This document shows, in pieces, positions 7,895-13,662 of a DNA stretch of 17,359 bases. Positions within the stretch are counted from its first letter, which is position 1. Each line of letters starts with the position of its first letter. Location: assembly GCA_019423835.1 (NCBI GenBank), contig JAHZAR010000006.1, positions 42,265 through 59,623 on the forward strand, written 5' to 3'. The notes below the pieces were generated by a model. It worked only from the letters and a program-made list of their open reading frames with translations. It was not told where the DNA came from and ran no database searches. Source of the stretch: Clostridiales bacterium. GTDB taxonomy: Bacteria; Bacillota; Clostridia; Lachnospirales; Lachnospiraceae. The translations under genes and the position numbers were made by a program.

Positions 7895-7902
7895 TTTTCT
7901 CC

Positions 7903-8115
7903 TTAAACTAAAATTTTGTTTGCCATCTCACTGCTGATGGCCACTCTCGATTCTCTGATATTGACAATCACATTTCCCGCATTCTGCGAGATGACCGTTA
8001 CCGCTCCCCCGGGGACAAAGCCTAAAGTTTCCAGAAATCTTCGGACCTCTTCTTTTCCCCCCACACGTTTGATGGAGTTTACCTCTCCAGGCACAGCCAT
8101 TGTTAAAGGCATCAT
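7903..8115 (-). CDS. feoA: FeoA family protein, first gene of the feo operon
   Basis: 70 residues with the FeoA fold pattern: MPLTMAVPGEVNSIKRVGG, then RRFLETLGFVPGGAVTVISQNAGNVIVNIRESRVAIS. It differs from the downstream copy (LGFVPG rather than MGITKG; no PLGDP but NAGN), so it is a diverged paralogue and not a recent duplicate. Two-FeoA operons are common in Clostridia. The two copies may form a complex on FeoB or one may be regulatory; this is inference. AAGGAG lies 7 nt before the first of two tandem ATG codons (8115 and 8112). First gene after the operator region at 8148-8199. Confidence 0.94.
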   Translation of the reverse strand: MMPLTMAVPGEVNSIKRVGGKEEVRRFLETLGFVPGGAVTVISQNAGNVIVNIRESRVAISSEMANKILV

Positions 8116-8147
8116 AAATCACTCCTTCAGCATTTTCAGTTAACTGC

Positions 8148-8165
8148 AACTAATCTTAGTTAGTT
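8148..8165. promoter_or_regulatory. Third, divergent-oriented TTAG repeat in the feo leader
   Basis: AACTAATCTTAGTTAGTT is an inverted repeat (AACTAA, 6 nt, TTAGTT) overlapping the operator at 8159-8174. Its arms face the other way from GTTAG-N6-CTAAC. It may extend the binding site or be a by-product of it. Confidence 0.45.
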
Positions 8166-8174
8166 TCTCCTAAC
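8159..8174. promoter_or_regulatory. DtxR-type operator, downstream copy at feo promoter
   Basis: GTTAG-TTTCTC-CTAAC, a perfect 5-bp inverted repeat with a 6-nt spacer, as at the other three sites in this window. It starts 25 bp from the promoter-overlapping copy (8184-8199) and lies in the early transcribed region of the feo operon. Confidence 0.75.
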
Positions 8175-8181
8175 GTCTTAT

Positions 8182-8210
8182 AGGTTAGCACTATCTAACT
8201 CATTTGTCAA
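8182..8210 (-). promoter_or_regulatory. Promoter of the feoA-feoA-feoB operon
   Basis: On the minus strand a perfect TTGACA (8210-8205) is followed after 17 bp by TAACCT (8187-8182), a weak -10. Strong -35 with a weak -10 overlapped by an operator fits a tightly controlled promoter. The leader to feoA is about 60 nt. Confidence 0.7.
8184..8199. promoter_or_regulatory. DtxR-type operator overlapping the feo -10 region
   Basis: GTTAG-CACTAT-CTAAC. Read with two flanking bases it agrees with 14 of 19 positions of the classical DtxR/IdeR box TTAGGTTAGCCTAACCTAA. It covers the spacer and part of the -10 of the feo promoter, so a bound repressor would block RNA polymerase. Confidence 0.82.
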
Positions 8211-8285
8211 CTGTTTTTTCCGAAGTTTCCCATTTCATGCAAAAGCTGAATTTAGCGGAAATCCTGCAGACCAGGCTTTTACTGT

Positions 8286-8314
8286 TTGAACTATCCCGCA
8301 AATTATGGTATTCT
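8286..8314 (+). promoter_or_regulatory. Promoter of the DtxR-type regulator gene
   Basis: TTGAAC (8286-8291), 17 bp, TATTCT (8309-8314). The leader to the start codon is about 85 nt. No GTTAG-N6-CTAAC box is present here, which argues against simple autoregulation at this promoter. Confidence 0.7.
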
Positions 8315-8406
8315 ATAAGGAACGGAAGGTCTGCGCTGTCTTTTTCCTGCCACATGCCGGAGCGCAGAACCGCAAAAGATACAAAACGGTTAAAGGAGCG
8401 GTTATA

Positions 8407-8832
8407 TTGAAAATTCAACAGTCAGCAGAAGACTATCTGGAAACGATCCTTGTGCTCGGCCTGAGAAAGCCACAGATTCGTTCCATCGACATCGTCAATG
8501 AACTGGGCTATTCCAAGCCGAGCGTAAGTGTCGCCATGAAAAATCTGCGGGAAAACGGTTACATTTCCATGGACAGAGAGGGATATATTACCCTGGAGGA
8601 GTCAGGACGCAGGATTGCAGAAACCATCTACGAACGGCACACCATTCTCACAAAGCTTCTGACCTTACTGGGTGTTTCCCCAAAAACGGCTGCAGAGGAT
8701 GCCTGCCGAATTGAGCACGTAATAAGCCCGGAGAGCTTTGAGGCAATCAAATCCTTTGCCAGAAAAGAGCTGGACGGACAGAGCCCTGTTCAGGATATCT
8801 GTTCGGACAGCGGACAGGCTCAATCTGAATAG
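8407..8832 (+). CDS. DtxR/MntR family metal-dependent repressor
   Basis: 141 residues from a TTG start. I choose TTG at 8407 because AAAGGAG (8392-8398) is 8 nt upstream and the protein then starts KIQQSAEDYLETIL, the normal family start; an in-frame ATG at 8305 lies inside the promoter. Winged helix: IRSIDIVNELGYSKPSVSVAMKNLRENGYI (25-53 region), wing about 55-63. Dimerisation and metal site: Asp9, Glu12, His78, Cys100, Glu103, His104. Asp9 and Glu12 match MntR (Asp8, Glu11), while Cys100-Glu103-His104 match DtxR/IdeR (Cys102, Glu105, His106). It lacks the C-terminal SH3-like domain of DtxR/IdeR, as MntR does. It is divergent from feo and flanked by two operons with DtxR-type boxes, so it is the obvious candidate repressor. 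Whether Fe(II) or Mn(II) activates it is open. Confidence 0.92.
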   Translation: MKIQQSAEDYLETILVLGLRKPQIRSIDIVNELGYSKPSVSVAMKNLRENGYISMDREGYITLEESGRRIAETIYERHTILTKLLTLLGVSPKTAAEDACRIEHVISPESFEAIKSFARKELDGQSPVQDICSDSGQAQSE

Positions 8833-8904
8833 GCTGGGGCTAAAATACCTAAATGATAGGAACAGAAGTACGGATAATACGCCTGAAACATCTGATATGC
8901 AATA

Positions 8905-8931
8905 TAAGGGGAGAGCTGGGCTCTCCCCTTA
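8905..8931. repeat. GC-rich hairpin after the regulator gene
   Basis: An 11-bp stem (8905-8915 with 8921-8931) with a 5-nt loop lies between the convergent regulator and DUF2325 genes. No T-run follows on either strand. It may still act as a weak or factor-assisted bidirectional terminator. The region 8833-9072 holds this and the hairpin at 9030-9061, and no gene I can support. Confidence 0.5.
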
Positions 8932-9029
8932 CAGAGATGTAAGAGATTCTTATCTGGGATGTTTGGAATACAGGGTGTGTGCTCTGGCCCTGCCCGCCCG
9001 TCTCCCTGTTTCATCCGGAGAGGGACAGT

Positions 9030-9061
9030 CCGGCGTCTTTCTCCCCTGTGAGGGACGCCGG
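9030..9061. repeat. Hairpin just after the DUF2325 stop
   Basis: CCGGCGTC (9030-9037) and GACGCCGG (9054-9061) form an 8-bp stem with a 16-nt loop, 11 nt beyond the DUF2325 stop codon. Read rightward it is followed by CAGTTTTG, a short T-run; read leftward there is none. Possibly the 3' end of one of the two convergent transcripts. Confidence 0.45.
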
Positions 9062-9072
9062 CAGTTTTGTCA

Positions 9073-9354
9073 CTATACACATCTTTCCTGAAGAATTTCT
9101 GAAAGTGCATTTTGGCTGCTTGTATGGCAGCGGACAATCTCCGTCTTTTTCCCTTTTGTGCCGTCTACAGCTGCGCGGATCATTTTATGAGAAACTGTGT
9201 TTGTAAACAGGACCAAAAGGTCAGGAGTACCTATCTGTTTGTTAAAATCAGCAGTCATCTGCGTAAAGACCTTTGCCTTGCACCTGAAATTCCTGCATAT
9301 CTGTTTATACTGACAGACCATCCTGTCATGCCCCCCTACAATCACAACGCTCAT
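9073..9354 (-). CDS. DUF2325 domain protein
   Basis: 93 residues, start MSVVIVGGHDRMVCQYKQIC, then CKAKVFTQM, PDLLVLFTNTVSHKMIRAAV and VRCHTSSQNALSEIL. This is the DUF2325 pattern: a short alpha/beta domain with a Gly-Gly-His loop after the first strand, a Ser/His-containing VSHKM segment and a late RCHTSS motif. Biochemical role unknown. His and Cys residues (HDRMVC, VSHK, RCH) make metal or redox binding possible, but this is inference. AAAGGAGG lies just before the ATG at 9354. It starts 123 nt after the flavodoxin stop with no own promoter that I can see, so it is read as the third gene of the DUF3793-flavodoxin operon, under the operators at 10655-10697. Confidence 0.87.
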   Translation of the reverse strand: MSVVIVGGHDRMVCQYKQICRNFRCKAKVFTQMTADFNKQIGTPDLLVLFTNTVSHKMIRAAVDGTKGKKTEIVRCHTSSQNALSEILQERCV

Positions 9355-9411
9355 AAACGCCTCCTTTTCTGATTCAAATGCTGCATCTGCCGGATTTCTG
9401 GCATTTTTTCT

Positions 9412-9453
9412 GAGCTCCGGACAAACGGCTGATGCCAGGACTGCCCGGAGCTC
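9412..9453 (-). repeat. Hairpin between flavodoxin and DUF2325 genes
   Basis: GAGCTCCGG (9412-9420) and CCGGAGCTC (9445-9453) form a perfect 9-bp stem with a 24-nt loop, 24 nt after the flavodoxin stop. Without a U-run it is more likely an RNA-processing or stability element that separates expression of the two genes than a terminator. Confidence 0.5.
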
Positions 9454-9477
9454 ATTTATCTTATGTCTGTCAGAATG

Positions 9478-9909
9478 CTAAATAGCTGCAAGCTGTTTTC
9501 CAAGCTCCTTTAATGCAGCCTCTGCGTCTGCATCCGGAGCACCGTTGCAGATAGCGTCCTCCCCTCCGATTACCGATGCGCCTGCCTGTTTCATTCTGTC
9601 AGCCCAGTCGCGCATCCACTGTCCGTCCCCCCATCCGTAGGAGCCAAAAAGACCCAGTGTTTTTCCTGAAACAGAGCCTTCTATCTCCTCAACAAAAGGC
9701 TCCATGGTGCTCTCCTCTAAAACCTCATCTCCCATAGACGGGCAGCCCATGGCAATTGCGCTGTATTTTTCCACATCTGCCAAAGACGCTTCCTCCACCG
9801 GCAGGATAACAGCTTCCCTGCCAGCCTCCTTTATTCCCTCGGCAACCATTCCTGCCATCGCTGCCGTGTTTCCCGTTCCGCTCCAGTAAACAATTAACAC
9901 CTGTTCCAC
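9478..9909 (-). CDS. Flavodoxin (short-chain)
   Basis: 143 residues, normal for short-chain flavodoxin. FMN phosphate loop SGTGNT (residues 10-15) after the first strand; GCPSMGDEVLEE (about 55-66) is the first isoalloxazine loop region and GSYGWGDGQW (about 89-98) the second, with Tyr91 and Trp93 placed to stack on the flavin. Flavodoxins are one-electron carriers that replace ferredoxin when iron is short. It starts with GTG at 9909, with AGGAGG about 8 nt upstream. It lies 69 nt after the DUF3793 stop, no promoter or operator between, so it should be co-transcribed from the iron-box promoter at 10685-10713. Confidence 0.94.
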   Translation of the reverse strand: MEQVLIVYWSGTGNTAAMAGMVAEGIKEAGREAVILPVEEASLADVEKYSAIAMGCPSMGDEVLEESTMEPFVEEIEGSVSGKTLGLFGSYGWGDGQWMRDWADRMKQAGASVIGGEDAICNGAPDADAEAALKELGKQLAAI

Positions 9910-9978
9910 AATAAATTCCTCCTGTAAATACTTGATTTATATACATACGGCCATCTGTCTGCCGGATGTTTCGCTCTA

Positions 9979-10605
9979 TCAGGCCACAGCCGTCTGGCTG
10001 CAGAGGACAGAGGAGATTTGCCAGAGCTTATACCCTCTCTCCACCTCTTCCATCACCCGCCTTTGAATGGCTCTGTAGACGGCAAAGAGCTTCCTTGTCT
10101 CCTCCGGGTTTCCATAAACCTTCCAGTAGTCTGAGAACAGGAAATCCTTTCCTCTGTGCTCAATAAACCCTTCCACATCACAGAGCGGGTATTCCAGAAT
10201 CAGGCCGATTTCATGGGGGAATTCCCCTCCCTGGCCTGCATAGGCTCCATATCTCTCTGCCAGACGTTCCAGTACCTGTTCCAGTTCAAAGGAGCTGTAT
10301 CCATATCTCTCAAAAAATCGTCTCACCGCCTGATCTGAGAGGATACGTCTCGCCCGCTCTTTTCTGTACAGCAGATACACCCTTCTTTTCCCGTCCTGGC
10401 AGAGCAGTCTGTACTCCACTCCCGTTCCCGCAAGGATCGCATCCAGATCCTGTCTTGTTCCCTCCGCCATGATAAAAATATTGGAAGCCTTTATTCCTGC
10501 CAGCACCTGTGCGCAGTGGAGCGCAGCCTGTTTCTGGATTTTTCTGCGCCTGTTTTCCGCTTCAGAGACTTCCCTCTTATCAGTCTGGATGTGCTGCTGT
10601 TTCAT
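9979..10605 (-). CDS. DUF3793 family protein
   Basis: 208 residues, soluble, no signal peptide. The C-terminal half shows the pattern I associate with DUF3793: FPHEIGLILEYPLCDVEGFIEHRGKDF, then YWKVYGNPEETRKLFAVYRAI. Residues about 25-90 contain an alternating strand/helix region (LHCAQVLAGIKASNIFIM, RRVYLLYRK). The function is not established. Members of this family are often found beside flavodoxin genes, as here. First gene of a three-gene operon with flavodoxin and DUF2325, under a promoter with two DtxR-type boxes, so expression should rise when the cell lacks iron (or manganese). The ATG at 10605 has GGGAGG about 10 nt upstream. A link to flavodoxin function or to managing iron shortage is inference from context only. 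Confidence 0.86.
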   Translation of the reverse strand: MKQQHIQTDKREVSEAENRRRKIQKQAALHCAQVLAGIKASNIFIMAEGTRQDLDAILAGTGVEYRLLCQDGKRRVYLLYRKERARRILSDQAVRRFFERYGYSSFELEQVLERLAERYGAYAGQGGEFPHEIGLILEYPLCDVEGFIEHRGKDFLFSDYWKVYGNPEETRKLFAVYRAIQRRVMEEVERGYKLWQISSVLCSQTAVA

Positions 10606-10654
10606 CTGACTTTGACCTCCCTGTTTTTTGCCCTGTTTGAAAAGCTCCTATTGA

Positions 10655-10670
10655 GTTAGCTTTGTCTAAC
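10655..10670. promoter_or_regulatory. DtxR-type operator, downstream copy at DUF3793 promoter
   Basis: GTTAG-CTTTGT-CTAAC, the same perfect inverted repeat and spacing as at feo. It lies just after the predicted transcription start, 27 bp from the -10 overlapping copy. Confidence 0.78.
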
Positions 10671-10681
10671 TCTTCATGTCA

Positions 10682-10697
10682 GTTAGTATACACTAAC
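10682..10697. promoter_or_regulatory. DtxR-type operator overlapping the DUF3793 -10
   Basis: GTTAG-TATACA-CTAAC, with pairing extended to GTTAGT/ACTAAC. It completely covers the TATACT -10 (10690-10685) of the DUF3793 promoter, a classical repressor position. Confidence 0.85.
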
Positions 10698-10713
10698 CTC
10701 CAGGGTTTGTAAA
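10685..10713 (-). promoter_or_regulatory. Promoter of the DUF3793-flavodoxin-DUF2325 operon
   Basis: On the minus strand TTTACA (10713-10708), 17 bp, TATACT (10690-10685). Strong match to a sigma-A promoter, with one operator on the -10 and another downstream. Leader of about 70 nt. Confidence 0.8.
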
Positions 10714-10722
10714 GTACTTTTT

Positions 10723-10767
10723 AAAAAAAAGCTGCCCAGAATATTTCATTCTGGATACAGCTTTTTT
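10723..10767 (-). terminator. Intrinsic terminator of the penicillin-binding protein gene
   Basis: An A-rich/GC/AT stem (10723-10742 with 10748-10767, one small internal mismatch) with a 5-nt loop is followed on the minus strand by a run of eight U. It lies 36 nt after the stop of the penicillin-binding protein gene and separates it from the iron-controlled operon. The A/T arms make it plausible in both directions. Confidence 0.8.
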
Positions 10768-10802
10768 CCGGCTCCTTCAATTTCTCAGATACGGCCGCAG
10801 GA

Positions 10803-13415
10803 TTATGACTTTCCGGCGCCCTCCAGCACCCTGCGCATCTGTCCCTTTAAGGTCTGCCCGTAAATGCGGTTGATAGCGCTCTCCGCTTTCTCTCTCAGCC
10901 GCTCCTGCTCCTCAGGGTCAGCTCCCGCCATCTGATCAATGTATTTCTGCGCCTCATCCGCCAGGGCGTGATCCTTTCTGTAGTCCCCTACTGTATAGCC
11001 AGGGGACAGCACGTGGGCGTCATCGTATCCTTCCAGATAGACGCCTCTGCCCTCCTTGTGGATATCCTCCTTCTCCGCCTCCGGCGCAGAGAAGGACGCC
11101 TCCGGCAGTCCGGCTGTCAGCCCTTCCATCGCCTGCTTCCAGATGGCTGCCGGATAAGTAGAGCCGTAAAGGGAGGAGAGTGTTCTGGGCGTGTCATAGC
11201 CGACCCAAACCGCCACCGTGTAGTAGGGCGTTACCCCGCAGAACCACCCATCCTTGCTGTTGTTGGTCGTTCCCGTCTTTCCTGCAGCCTCAATACTGCT
11301 CTTCCATCCCATACCGCGGGCGGTTCCCCTTGTGATTACTCCCTTCATCATATCAACCATGACGGCAGCCGTCTGGCTGGAGTACACCTCCTTTGGCTCC
11401 CGTTCCTTGTAAATATCATCTCCCTCCAGATTCTCCATCCGCAGAATGCAGTCCGGTTCCCTGTACACTCCGCCGTTTTCCAGAGCACTGAAGGCCCCCG
11501 CCATCTCCTCCGCTGTCACCCCATAGGTGAAGCCGCCCAGAGATGCCGCCATATTGTAGTCATCCGGCACAATATGGTCAAACCGCATCTGCGTCAGATA
11601 AGAGAGGCCTGTCTCGGGAGTCACCTCATTGAACAGCCACCAGGCAGCTCCATTTCTGCTCCTCTCCACCGCCTGCCGCATGGTAATCCAGTTTCCGGGA
11701 AGAGAAGGCACATCGGCTCCCGGCTTCTTTGCCGCATCCACACTGATATCCTTCACCCGCGAAAAGGAGGCATAGCCCTCCTCAAGAGCCGGAGCATAGA
11801 CAATCAGAGGTTTAATGCTGCTGCCCGGCTGTCGGAAGCTCTGAAATGCCCGGTTCAGTGTGTAGGTGTCCGTTTCCTGGCTCCTTCCGCCTACGATGGC
11901 CTCCACCTTTCCGGTATCATTATTGATGGCTACCGCAGCTCCCTGAAGAGCAAAAATTCCGTTTTCTGCAGTCTCCCCGTCAAAAGACAGTCCCTGATCT
12001 ACCGCCGACTGGAGAATTGACTGCCTGGCAGGATCCAGGGAGGTGTAAATCCTGTATCCCCCCGTGTACAGCTCATCTCTTGCCCTGGCATAGCTCTCCT
12101 CATAGGCCTCCTGGTAGGCCCGGTAATCATCATAGTTTGAAAAGCCGTATTCAAACGGAAAGCCGTCCTCCCTCATCAGCCAGCGCACTGCACAGTCAAC
12201 GGCATAGGTGGTTTCATAATTTTTCATCTCATAGGAGGTACGGGAAACAAAAATCTCCTCGCTGACTGCCGCATCGTGTTCCTCCTGTGTTATATAGCCC
12301 ATTTCCAGCATGTCGCCCAGAATCTTATCCCTTCTTTTCAGGGCGTTCTCCGGATGCCGGTATGGATTATAGTAGGACGGCGAATTGGGTATTGCACACA
12401 GATACGCCGTCTGGCTCAGGCTCAGCTCATCCGCATCCTTCCCGAAGTAGCCTCTGGCCTCTGCCTGAAGCCCATAATATGTATTGGCATAGTTTATGTC
12501 ATTGATATAAAATTCCATAATCTGCTCTTTTGTATATTTCTCTGTCAGCTCCATGGCAATGATCATTTCCTTTACCTTCCGCCTGATGGAGACATCCCTG
12601 GTCAGGTACTGGTTTCTGGCAAGCTGCTGGGTTATCGTGCTGGCTCCGTGAACCTCCTCCCCTCCTGTCAGTATAAAGTGAATCCCCACACGGGCAATCC
12701 CCTTGAAGTCCACTCCGCAGTTGTCCCAGAAGGTACGGTCTTCTACTGCCACGAAGGCATGTACCGCAGCTGTCGGTATCTCCTCATAGGGCAGATACTG
12801 AGAATCCTCATCTCCCGACAGCTTCGCCATTACCTCTCCGGCTGAGTCGTAAATATAGGATGCCTGGTTGGGAAGGAAATCGCTCTCCGTGCTGTTTTCC
12901 ACCAGGCCTGATACCTCATTCCTGCAGACAGAGTAAAACTTCCAGGCAAACAGGCCGCCGCCTGCAAGGACGATAAAAAACAGGAGAAAGAAGACAGCCA
13001 GGAAGCGCCGCAGCAGACGGTGTTTCTTTCTCTTTCTGCCTGGGGCGCCTTTCGCAGTTTTCTTTTCCGGTTTTTCAGAAGCTGGCTTTTCCATATCCGG
13101 ATGATCTGTGCCTGTGTTTTCCTCATCGATCCTGCTTGCGCCAGGCTGCTTTTCCCCTGTGTTTTCCTTGTTCTGTTCCTTCCAATCCGTCTCTTCCCGA
13201 TGAGGCCTCTCCTCTGCCCCCTCCCCGTCCTGTTCTTCGCCGAGAATTCTGCGCATGCTGTCACACAGCTCTCTCTGTACCGCCTCTTCCTCCTGAAGCT
13301 CTCTGATGATCTCCTCCTGCCTTTCTGTTTCCCTTTTCTTCTGCGCGTTTACCGTCTCTGACGCTCCGGGAGCGTTTTCACCTCTGCCGTTTTTTTCTAC
13401 TCTCTCTCTATCCAT
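10803..13415 (-). CDS. Class A penicillin-binding protein (PBP1A-type)
   Basis: About 870 residues; both catalytic domains intact. Positions from the ATG at 13415: long charged cytoplasmic tail (1-135, Glu/Lys/Arg/Gln-rich, coiled-coil-like), membrane helix (about 137-158), glycosyltransferase domain with AVEDRTFW (catalytic Glu225), GASTITQQLARN and RKVKEMIIAMELTEKYTKEQIMEFYIN split over about 256-306, then the transpeptidase with SSIK (Ser532, Lys535), SRN (586-588) and KTGT (713-716). It polymerises and crosslinks peptidoglycan outside the membrane. Start choice is uncertain: ATG 13415 has AAAGGAG but only 4 nt away; an in-frame ATG at 13496 (31 codons earlier) and a TTG at 13511 lack a visible ribosome binding site. 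Own promoter at 13524-13552 and own terminator. Confidence 0.93.
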   Translation of the reverse strand: MDRERVEKNGRGENAPGASETVNAQKKRETERQEEIIRELQEEEAVQRELCDSMRRILGEEQDGEGAEERPHREETDWKEQNKENTGEKQPGASRIDEENTGTDHPDMEKPASEKPEKKTAKGAPGRKRKKHRLLRRFLAVFFLLFFIVLAGGGLFAWKFYSVCRNEVSGLVENSTESDFLPNQASYIYDSAGEVMAKLSGDEDSQYLPYEEIPTAAVHAFVAVEDRTFWDNCGVDFKGIARVGIHFILTGGEEVHGASTITQQLARNQYLTRDVSIRRKVKEMIIAMELTEKYTKEQIMEFYINDINYANTYYGLQAEARGYFGKDADELSLSQTAYLCAIPNSPSYYNPYRHPENALKRRDKILGDMLEMGYITQEEHDAAVSEEIFVSRTSYEMKNYETTYAVDCAVRWLMREDGFPFEYGFSNYDDYRAYQEAYEESYARARDELYTGGYRIYTSLDPARQSILQSAVDQGLSFDGETAENGIFALQGAAVAINNDTGKVEAIVGGRSQETDTYTLNRAFQSFRQPGSSIKPLIVYAPALEEGYASFSRVKDISVDAAKKPGADVPSLPGNWITMRQAVERSRNGAAWWLFNEVTPETGLSYLTQMRFDHIVPDDYNMAASLGGFTYGVTAEEMAGAFSALENGGVYREPDCILRMENLEGDDIYKEREPKEVYSSQTAAVMVDMMKGVITRGTARGMGWKSSIEAAGKTGTTNNSKDGWFCGVTPYYTVAVWVGYDTPRTLSSLYGSTYPAAIWKQAMEGLTAGLPEASFSAPEAEKEDIHKEGRGVYLEGYDDAHVLSPGYTVGDYRKDHALADEAQKYIDQMAGADPEEQERLREKAESAINRIYGQTLKGQMRRVLEGAGKS

Positions 13416-13517
13416 ACCGCTCCTTTTTCTGCCTGTACCGGTTTTACTCCGTGCACTGTCCTCTGGCCCTTTCCATTGTTCTGTCTCTTCCGGCATTTTT
13501 AAGCGCCGCAAAACTTT

Positions 13518-13548
13518 TTGTCTATTTTACCGCTTTTTCCTCTATAAT
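13518..13548 (+). promoter_or_regulatory. Probable promoter of the ytaF-like gene
   Basis: A perfect TATAAT (13543-13548) with a loose TTGTCT -35 (13518-13523) at 19 bp spacing. It overlaps the divergent penicillin-binding protein promoter almost entirely. Confidence 0.5.
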
Positions 13549-13552
13549 ACAA
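13524..13552 (-). promoter_or_regulatory. Promoter of the penicillin-binding protein gene
   Basis: On the minus strand TTGTAT (13552-13547), 17 bp, TAAAAT (13529-13524). Its -35 shares two bases with the divergent TATAAT at 13543-13548, so polymerases on the two promoters should exclude each other. Confidence 0.65.
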
Positions 13553-13662
13553 CCTTATGTATGACAGATTCTTACCGCAGGGCAGCCGCAAGGCCCTCTT
13601 TTTGAACCGCTCTGCCCTCTGCGGAATAAGATAGGGTAATGGTACAAATTCTGGTGGTTTTT

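Noticed and set aside
8305..8406. Upstream ATG start for the DtxR-type regulator
   Set aside because: It lies before the predicted -10 (TATTCT at 8309-8314) is finished, so it would not be in the mRNA; TTG 8407 has the ribosome binding site and the family-typical start.
8820..9137. Open frame on the minus strand between DUF2325 and the regulator gene
   Set aside because: It overlaps the end of DUF2325 in another frame and passes through both hairpins; no ribosome binding site and no family resemblance.
10968..12020. Long open frame of 350 codons on the plus strand
   Set aside because: It lies wholly antisense to the catalytic domains of the penicillin-binding protein, has no family resemblance and no ribosome binding site of note.
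12276..12845. Open frame of 189 codons on the plus strand
   Set aside because: Antisense to the glycosyltransferase domain of the penicillin-binding protein; no recognisable protein.
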